Positions 60,517 to 64,000 of a stretch of DNA of 64,000 nt are shown here, piece after piece. The notes under the pieces were generated by a model. That model was not told where the DNA came from, did no database searches, and worked only from the letters and a program-made list of their open reading frames with translations. The stretch is from Nitrobacteraceae bacterium AZCC 1564 (GTDB lineage Bacteria; Pseudomonadota; Alphaproteobacteria; Rhizobiales; Xanthobacteraceae). The translations under genes were made by a program, and so were the position numbers. The DNA lies in contig JBAGRR010000001.1 of the NCBI GenBank assembly GCA_036924835.1, positions 4,975,001 to 5,039,000 on the forward strand. Reading direction: 5' to 3'. The first letter of the stretch is position 1; the number at the start of each line of letters is the position of its first letter.

Positions 60517-60862
60517 TGAACATCGCCTCGACCTTGCGTTCGCGGCCCTGGCCGATCCGACCCGGCGCGCGATCGTCGCTCGCTTGTGCAGCGGAGACGC
60601 CACGGTGGGCGAGCTCGCCGAGCCTTTTGAGATCGGACTGCCGACACTGCTGAAGCACATTCGCGTGCTCGAACGCGGCGGCCTCGTCAGTTCAGAAAAA
60701 TCCGGGCGCGTCCGAACATGCTCTCTCACCCCGGGCGCACTTCGGGGCACCGACGATTGGCTTCGCACGCACATCGCGACATGGGAAAGCCGGCTCGATC
60801 GGTTGGAGGCGCACTTAGCGCGCAAAAAGTTGGCCCGCGAAAAGAAGGACACGACGAGATGA
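60506..60862 (+). CDS. ArsR family transcriptional regulator
   Basis: This 118-residue winged HTH protein (LDLAFAALADPTRRAIVARLCSGDATVGELAEPFEIGLPTLLKHIRVLERGGLV) lacks metal-binding Cys. It belongs to the non-metal ArsR branch that is typically paired with an SRPBCC gene. It overlaps the next gene by ATGA. Two copies of an inverted repeat lie at its start. Confidence 0.92.
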   Translation: MENYEHRLDLAFAALADPTRRAIVARLCSGDATVGELAEPFEIGLPTLLKHIRVLERGGLVSSEKSGRVRTCSLTPGALRGTDDWLRTHIATWESRLDRLEAHLARKKLAREKKDTTR

Positions 60863-61371
60863 CTGACAGCTCAACGCAGACAGCATCGGCACAAACAGAA
60901 TCGGCTTGGGCCGCTTGGCCGCTCGATCGCGAAATCGTCCTTGCCCGCGTCATTGATGCGCCCCGTGAGGATGTCTTCGACGCGTGGACCGATCCCGAGC
61001 AGCTCGCGATGTGGTTCGGCCCCAAAGGCTTGAGGATCGAGACACACGAGGTCGACATTCGCGTGGGCGGCGTGTGGCGGTTTGACATGGTGGGTGCGGG
61101 CGCTCGCTACGACAATCGCATGACTTTTCTGCGCATCGAACGGCCGCGTCTGATCGAGGTCGATCATGGCTCCGATAAGGACGATGACCCGGGCAAGTTT
61201 CGCATGCTGGTCACGTTTGACGAGCAAACGGACGGAAAGACGGTTCTTACCTTGCGTCAGATGCATCCAACGCGCGCGCGACGCGACGCGGGCATCGGCT
61301 TCGGCGCTGTCGAATTCGGCTACCAGACGCTCGACAAGCTCGCCGACCACTTGGCTGCACGCAAATCGTAG
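60859..61371 (+). CDS. SRPBCC (AHSA1-like) family protein
   Basis: This 170-residue protein has the START/AHSA1 pattern IDAPREDVFDAWTDPEQLAMWFGPKG and ends YQTLDKLADHLAA. Members bind hydrophobic ligands in a cavity. It is coupled to the ArsR gene by a 4-base overlap; such pairs are widespread and the SRPBCC partner is thought to handle or sense the inducer. Confidence 0.9.
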   Translation: MTDSSTQTASAQTESAWAAWPLDREIVLARVIDAPREDVFDAWTDPEQLAMWFGPKGLRIETHEVDIRVGGVWRFDMVGAGARYDNRMTFLRIERPRLIEVDHGSDKDDDPGKFRMLVTFDEQTDGKTVLTLRQMHPTRARRDAGIGFGAVEFGYQTLDKLADHLAARKS

Positions 61372-61428
61372 GCCCGCGACTGCTCTGAGGAGCCTAACGA
61401 GGGTCTTCGCGAGTCAAAAAGCAATAAA

Positions 61429-61550
61429 AGCCCCGCCGAGAGCATGATCCGGAAAAGTGTGCAGCGGTTTTCCGAAAAGATCATGCTCAAACAATAACCT
61501 AAAGCGCGATGATGATTCATCCTGACCTCATCGCGCTTTAGGCGGGGCTT
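61429..61550. terminator. Bidirectional terminator split by an inserted dispersed repeat
   Basis: The left arm AATAAAAGCCCCGCC (61423-61437) and right arm GGCGGGGCTTATTTG (61541-61555) are inverted. They lie between the convergent SRPBCC and PsiF genes and look like the two halves of one terminator. A full copy of the rhizobial repeat (61438-61540, inverse of 46626-46730) fills the loop. Confidence 0.7.
61438..61540. repeat. Rhizobial dispersed repeat (inverse copy of 46626-46730)
   Basis: About 103 bases are nearly identical to the element at 46626 in reverse orientation, with only a few differences in the loop of the CTAAAGCGCGATGA hairpin. Confidence 0.9.
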
Positions 61551-61615
61551 ATTTGTCATGACCTATCGTTCGCAAACCGAGGCTCCAAACCGCAGGTCTG
61601 CGAAGTGCGGCTTGC

Positions 61616-61852
61616 TCAGCCAGCCATGCACTTCTTGACGAAGCTGGTCTTGGCTGCACCGGAGAGCGCCTTGCCTTCGGAGCTCTTGGCGTTGTCTTCA
61701 CAGCACTTCTTCATATGGCTCTTCGCGGCTGCGCCGGAGAGCGGCTTTCCGTCAGCGCTCACGGCTTTGCAGGCGGTTTGCGCCATGGCTGGTGCTATGA
61801 CTGGCGCGGCGGCAAAAAGGCTTAAAGCGAGGATAACAGAGAGGCGTTTCAT
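61616..61852 (-). CDS. PsiF-type repeat protein, exported
   Basis: This 78-residue protein has a signal peptide (SVILALSLFAAAPVIAPAMA) and two PsiF repeats (ACKAVSADGKPLSGAAAKSHMKKC and SSEGKALSGAAKTSFVKKC). PsiF proteins are small periplasmic proteins named from a phosphate-starvation gene; their role is unknown. AAGGAG precedes ATG. The dispersed repeat at 61865 makes up its 5' leader. Confidence 0.88.
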   Translation of the reverse strand: MKRLSVILALSLFAAAPVIAPAMAQTACKAVSADGKPLSGAAAKSHMKKCCEDNAKSSEGKALSGAAKTSFVKKCMAG

Positions 61853-61864
61853 GGTGTGCTCCTT

Positions 61865-61930
61865 AAAGCGTTTTCGAGCGAAGTGGCTACCGGTTCGCGT
61901 GAAGAAAACGCGTCAAAACAAGAATCTAAA
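61865..61930. repeat. Rhizobial dispersed repeat (third copy)
   Basis: AAAGCGTTTTCGAGCGAAGTGG ... ACCGGTTCGCGTGAAGAAAA matches the tandem pair at 48294-48411. It lies 4 bases upstream of the PsiF ribosome site. Confidence 0.88.
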
Positions 61931-62449
61931 GCTTCGGTTCTGATGCAATCAGAACCGAATATGCTGTAGGGGTGGACGTTCAGCGTATCTGAACACCCCA
62001 TTCTGGCAACGGCTCGATGAACGGAAGATGTCCAGACATGGCGGTGATGCCGGCCAAGGCCATCGACGGTCTTCTCCGGCAAAGGCCTTCCCGAAAGATC
62101 CCGCTTGCTATCCGAGGGCCGCGCGGCCTTTGCACAAAGCGCGCCCAGCTTGGCGCGGAAACCGCGCGGGTGATCGCCAATGCGGTCCGGCTGGAGGACC
62201 AAATACCCTCAGTCGAAGGCCGGTTCAGACCATGACCCATTTGGATGTGCCGCGATGTGGCGACAGAAAATCAATTCGCGCAATGACGACATACGCAATG
62301 ACAATTCATGGTTGCGTGGTACTCTGGTGCCGTTCTCAAGCGCGGTGTTGCCCCGTTGTTTCGGCCATCAAACGACGAGGCGTCGCCTATGCTGTGCGCT
62401 GAAGGACTCTTGACGGCTGTACTTCGGCGGCAAAGGCAAAGACGATTTC
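61931..62449. other. Spacer with possible decayed coding sequence
   Basis: There is no supportable gene in these 519 bases. A plus-strand frame at 62017-62235 and overlapping minus-strand frames look domain-like in places but lack a ribosome site and any motif I recognise. Confidence 0.4.
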
Positions 62450-63604
62450 GTGACGACGCTTTCGGTGGAACGTAAACTCTTAAAGGCGGTCGAGGCTATT
62501 TATGACGCTGCGCCTGATCCCCAGCAGTGGCAACGAGCGCTGGGCGCGATCGCGGATTGCTTTGGAGATCGCGGAGCGATTCTGCTGTGGCACCGGGATG
62601 ACGGTTCATATGGTACTTTTGTCTCCGAGGGCCTCACGCAGGCGCAAAATGATTACATCGAAAACCGTTGGACGACACGCGATTTAGCCGCAAACCGCGC
62701 GACGGAGCGGGGCTATTTTTTCAGCGGCGAGCCTTTTACGAACCGGCATCTCGTATCGGAAGACGAGATGAGGAGTGATCCTTTCTTCGCTCAGTTCAGA
62801 AAGCAACATGGCCTCGGCCCCATCGGAGCGATAGCGGTATCACCCGACCCTCATGTGGGCGTCATTCTCAGCATGCAGCGCCACGCGCATCAGCCCGAAC
62901 ATTCCGATGCTGAACTCGACATGTTGAGCGGAATTGGGCGGCATATCGAGAAAGCGCTACGTCTTTCGATCCGGCTACTGGATGCCGAATTTGCAAACCT
63001 GGGTCTCGGAGAAGCGCTGACCCGCATCGGTGTTGGCGTGTTCGCTCTGGATTCGCTGGGCCGCGTGGTTTTCTCCAACCCCGCCGCACAGAGGTTGCTC
63101 TGCGATCAGTTGCAGCTGGTCGAGAACCGGCTGCGGATAGGCGCTGGAGCTCTGCGAACCACGATCGACGAAGCTATCGCACGCACGCTGCGCGGCGATG
63201 CCGGTGACATGATGGCTGATCCTAAACCTATTCTTGTCCACTCCGACGCTTCTCGTCGCCCTCTGGTGGTTTATCTGCTTCCGGTCGCGGTTCGAACCGA
63301 TCTCTCAGAACACTTCCTCACCCACACGCGCGCTATCGTGCTGACCCTTGAACAAAAGCTTGGTGAGCCAGCCGACCCTGCCGTGGTCCGTGACATCCTT
63401 GGGCTGACGCTTGGCGAAGCACGGATTGCGGCGCTCGTGGGGGCGGGGCTGCCGCCCAGGGAAGCTGCCCAACGGTTAGGGATCGCGGAAGAGACGGCCC
63501 GGAATGTGCTCAAGCGCGTGTTCTCCAAAGTCGGCGTCTCCCGGCAGAGCGAGTTGGTCGCGCTCTTGGCGAAGCTCGTCCTCCATCCGCGAACTCGCGG
63601 TTAA
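62450..63604 (+). CDS. LuxR family transcriptional regulator
   Basis: This 384-residue protein has a GTG start, an N-terminal PAS/GAF-like sensory region (about 1-290, with VGVFALDSLGRVVFSNPAAQRLL as a PAS-like segment) and a C-terminal LuxR HTH (LTLGEARIAALVGAGLPPREAAQRLGIAEETARNVLKRVFSKVGVSRQSELV). There is no receiver domain, so it senses a ligand or partner directly. Its targets are not apparent from the neighbourhood. Confidence 0.88.
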   Translation: MTTLSVERKLLKAVEAIYDAAPDPQQWQRALGAIADCFGDRGAILLWHRDDGSYGTFVSEGLTQAQNDYIENRWTTRDLAANRATERGYFFSGEPFTNRHLVSEDEMRSDPFFAQFRKQHGLGPIGAIAVSPDPHVGVILSMQRHAHQPEHSDAELDMLSGIGRHIEKALRLSIRLLDAEFANLGLGEALTRIGVGVFALDSLGRVVFSNPAAQRLLCDQLQLVENRLRIGAGALRTTIDEAIARTLRGDAGDMMADPKPILVHSDASRRPLVVYLLPVAVRTDLSEHFLTHTRAIVLTLEQKLGEPADPAVVRDILGLTLGEARIAALVGAGLPPREAAQRLGIAEETARNVLKRVFSKVGVSRQSELVALLAKLVLHPRTRG

Positions 63605-63904
63605 CATTCGACGTGAGTGTCTCGCGGATCGTCGAAGCCGCCCCGTTTGATCTCTTCACCTTGCCCGTCCAGAGAGACGGGACGGCCTTACTCATCCGAT
63701 CGAGATCAGAAACGGCTGATCGGGGGGATATGGCAGATGGGCCATTCGGCCCGGTGTTCTGCGAGCGTCTTCGCGGGGTTGGATGAGTCAGCTTCTATGA
63801 GCGATCGCAGACCGCCAAGAGCCATTCAACAAGCGCTCGGCCTTTAGGAGAGAACGACGTCGGCGCGGGCTTGACGGCGCGGCGTCACGACAAGGAACGC
63901 CAAG
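63605..63904. other. Gene-free spacer
   Basis: No supportable gene. TGAGCGATCGCAGAC near 63797 and GAGCGTCTTCGCG near 63762 echo 54975-55022. Confidence 0.4.
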
Positions 63905-63979
63905 TAGTACCCGCTTTCCGAAGTTCGTGATACATTGCCACATCCGCCTTAACGAACTTCGGAAAGCAAAGGGTACTAG
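63905..63979. repeat. CTAG-type palindromic repeat, arm type CTTTCCGAAGTTCG
   Basis: The outer arms TAGTACCC/GGGTACTAG and inner arms CTTTCCGAAGTTCG/CGAACTTCGGAAAG enclose a loop of about 28 bases. The architecture is that of the other elements but with new arm sequences. Confidence 0.85.
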
Positions 63980-63992
63980 AGAAACTATAATT

Positions 63993-64000
63993 CTAGTACC
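63993..64000. repeat. Start of a further CTAG element, cut by the window end
   Basis: CTAGTACC at the edge equals the outer arm of the element at 63905, so a second copy of the same arm type probably begins here. Confidence 0.4.

Noticed and set aside
62017-62235. Possible small gene or remnant upstream of the LuxR gene
   Set aside because: There is no ribosome site and no recognisable motif; overlapping frames look equally plausible.
63617-63847. Possible 76-residue gene
   Set aside because: The start is weak, no family pattern is seen, and part of the DNA is loosely shared with another non-coding spacer.

Overview
The window looks like chromosomal DNA of an alphaproteobacterium of the Bradyrhizobium/Afipia/Rhodopseudomonas group. 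The basis is high GC content, abundant GntR/LysR/LuxR/TetR regulators, two Bug-type tricarboxylate-transporter receptors, and two dispersed repeats that I associate with that group (the element containing AGCATGATCCGGAAAAG and the one containing AGCGTTTTCGAGCGAAG). This assignment is inference. There are no rRNA genes, no intact tRNA, no CRISPR array, no complete insertion sequence and no phage.

Layout. 1-3.7 kb: tail of a Gly/Tyr-rich protein, then a divergent catabolic unit (GntR regulator, DapA-family lyase, MHS-family transporter). 4.2-8.3 kb: two tiny secreted Thr/Gly-rich proteins, then a MacA-MacB-type adaptor, ATPase and permease. 8.4-14.8 kb: NarL-type regulator with an altered receiver, GlxA-type AraC regulator divergent from a DJ-1/PfpI protein, a CHRD-RTX protein and an MBL-fold hydrolase. 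14.9-19.5 kb: CoA-transferase, FAD monooxygenase and Bug receptor, divergent from a LysR regulator; this looks like an aromatic-acid catabolic locus. 19.6-26.1 kb: a methionyl-tRNA synthetase, a 22-residue ORF with its own RBS and terminator, a haem peroxidase with an RTX-like tail, VOC and cupin proteins. 26.4-34.3 kb: arylsulfatase, DUF1254/DUF1214 protein, GNAT and a class C beta-lactamase, separated by relics including a tRNA-like sequence. 35-49 kb: small single genes and short operons (LysR, F420-reductase-like, GFA, hydrolases, TetR, small membrane proteins, HAD, cupins, an NmrA-like protein, MFS, GST).

49.2-52.1 kb holds three copies of one small gene, one intact and two decayed. The two decayed copies bracket a ParD-like/methionine aminopeptidase operon that has a perfect palindrome just ahead of its start. 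52.1-54.6 kb is a visibly AT-richer cassette of four tightly overlapping genes: a coiled-coil membrane protein, a pentapeptide-repeat membrane protein, a nucleotidyltransferase and a small helical protein. It is the best candidate here for an undescribed, horizontally acquired and possibly defence-like system. 55-64 kb: L,D-transpeptidase, second Bug receptor, HXXEE protein, P-loop kinase, ArsR-SRPBCC pair, PsiF protein and a LuxR regulator.

A striking layer across the window is a family of about 76-bp inverted repeats bounded by CTAG or close variants, with a conserved two-stem architecture but interchangeable arm sequences. They lie between genes, often touch stop codons and sometimes occur in pairs or triplets.
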